This document shows, one piece after another, positions 5,233 to 5,984 of a stretch of 5,984 bases of DNA; the stretch's first letter is position 1, and each line of letters begins with the position of its first letter. The position numbers were made by a program, and so were the translations under genes. Where the stretch lies: assembly GCA_036563805.1 (NCBI GenBank), contig DATCLS010000037.1, positions 1 to 5,984 of the forward strand. Direction: 5' to 3'. This stretch comes from DATCLS01 sp036563805. GTDB taxonomy: Bacteria > Actinomycetota > Acidimicrobiia > Acidimicrobiales > VFJN01. Under the pieces are notes generated by a model. It made no database searches. It was given only the letters and a program-made list of their open reading frames with translations, and had not been told where the DNA came from.

Positions 5233-5240
5233 GCGGCGCC

Positions 5241-5927
5241 GTGGACCTGATCGAGACGCTGCGCACGACCGGATCCGTCCGCCAGTTCACGCCCGAGCCG
5301 GTGCCCGACGAGGTGGTGGCCCGGGTGCTCGACACGGCCCGGTTCGCCCCCAGCGGCGGCAACCGCCAGGGGTGGCGGGTGGTGGTCGTGCGCGACCCGG
5401 CGGCCCGCCGCCGGCTGCGCGACCTGTACCTGGCCGGCTGGCACGAGTACCTGGCGCTGGGCGCCGCCGGGCTCACGCCGTGGTCGCCCACCGCCGACCG
5501 CGAGGCCGAGGCCCGGGCCCTGGCCGCCGCCGGCGACCCGCCCCCGCCGGCGGACGTCGACCGCTTCCCCGAGAACCTCGACCGGGTGCCGGTGCTGCTC
5601 GCCGTGCTGGCCGACCTGCGGGCGCTGGCCGCCGTCGACCGCGACCGGGATCGCTACACGTTCGCCGGCGGGGCGTCGGTCTACCCGTTCGTGTGGAGCC
5701 TGCTGCTGGCCGCCCGGGCCGAGGGCCTGGCCGGCGTGCTGACGACGGTGGCGATCCGTCGCGAGGACGAGGTCAAGCAGCTGCTGGGCGCGCCCCACGA
5801 GCTGGCGCTGGCGGCGGTCGTGGCCCTCGGCCACCCGGTGCGCCGTCCCCGCCGCCTCACCCGGGCGCCGGTGGAGAGCTTCGCCACCTGGGACCGCCTC
5901 GACGGCCCGCCCCTCACCGCCCCCTGA
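5241..5927 (+). CDS. Nitroreductase-family flavoprotein
   Basis: A 228-residue protein of the FMN-dependent nitroreductase family, which reduces nitro compounds, quinones or other electrophiles with NAD(P)H, normally as a dimer. The N-terminal FMN-binding block is TLRTTGSVRQFTPEPVPDEV (Arg14 of SVRQF), followed by FAPSGGNRQGWRVVVVRD (35-52), both diagnostic. The middle section (about 60-115) is variable and Pro/Ala-rich and probably forms the substrate lid. Family features resume at FAGGASVYPFVWSLLLAARA (141-160), GVLTTVAIRREDEVKQLLG (165-183) and the closing VVALGHPVRRPRR strand. The true substrate is unknown; it could equally act on a natural metabolite. The GTG at 5241 is chosen because the family homology starts within five residues. 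An in-frame ATG at 5118 would add an Arg/Gly-rich extension unlike the family. The gene diverges from the DUF4395 gene across 150 bases. Confidence 0.92.
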   Translation: MDLIETLRTTGSVRQFTPEPVPDEVVARVLDTARFAPSGGNRQGWRVVVVRDPAARRRLRDLYLAGWHEYLALGAAGLTPWSPTADREAEARALAAAGDPPPPADVDRFPENLDRVPVLLAVLADLRALAAVDRDRDRYTFAGGASVYPFVWSLLLAARAEGLAGVLTTVAIRREDEVKQLLGAPHELALAAVVALGHPVRRPRRLTRAPVESFATWDRLDGPPLTAP

Positions 5928-5984
5928 CCACCCCCGCCCCGACGCCGGCCGCCGCCGGTTGCCGGTCGCCGGAGAGCGCGTCAG

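Noticed and set aside
3324..5240. In-frame upstream extension of the nitroreductase, covering the DUF488 region in another frame
   Set aside because: Family homology begins at the GTG at 5241. Upstream residues are low-complexity and antisense or out of frame to real genes. A TAGGTT box fixes a start at 5241.
5091..5834. In-frame upstream extension of the DUF4395 gene on the minus strand
   Set aside because: The extension is antisense to the nitroreductase and unlike the family. DUF4395 similarity starts at the ATG at 5090 with its own promoter box.
5928..5984. Possible end of a further minus-strand gene (TGA read from 5981-5983)
   Set aside because: Only a stop triplet is visible at the window edge with no coding sequence to judge. 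The 57 bases hold nothing else I can support.

Overview
This 6 kb window is very G+C-rich DNA (roughly three quarters G+C by eye). It has the strong third-position G/C bias of a free-living actinomycete-type bacterium. The protein families fit Actinomycetota: a histidine kinase core of the nitrate-sensor/CvnA type, a soluble class III adenylate cyclase of the Rv1264/Rv2212 type, and a DUF4395 membrane protein. The frequent TAnnnT boxes placed only 6-9 bases before start codons also fit. A deep lineage such as Acidimicrobiia is possible, but that is a guess. No rRNA, tRNA, CRISPR array, transposase or phage gene is visible.

Layout. (1) 2-1306, plus strand: the C-terminal part of a sensor histidine kinase whose sensor half lies upstream of the window. 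It ends in a long Pro/Ala/Gly-rich tail with a repeated tryptophan motif. (2) 1325-3502, minus strand: a Gfo/Idh/MocA-type NAD(P)-dependent oxidoreductase followed by an adenylate cyclase with all visible catalytic residues. Each has its own promoter-like box directly before its ATG. The cyclase converges on the kinase with 18 bases between the stops. (3) 3503-3773: a short non-coding stretch holding decayed repeats, some of which copy the 3' end of the next gene. (4) 3774-4010, minus strand: a small helical protein of unknown function. (5) 4072-4608, plus strand: a DUF488 protein, diverging from the small gene and overlapping tail-to-tail with (6) 4572-5090, minus strand: a DUF4395 membrane protein with two CxxC motifs. 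(7) 5241-5927, plus strand: a nitroreductase-family flavoprotein, diverging from the DUF4395 gene.

How the genes work together. The left half looks like signalling (histidine kinase and cAMP production) beside a sugar/polyol-type dehydrogenase. The right half has a redox flavour (flavin nitroreductase, a cysteine-pair membrane protein, and a DUF488 protein with conserved Cys and Cys-His-Arg). Most genes alternate in strand and seem to have their own promoters, so no single large operon is visible. I found no convincing new multi-gene system. The most interesting signals are the consistent leaderless-promoter architecture, the decayed 3'-end repeats, the convergent gene overlap, and the kinase's repetitive tail.
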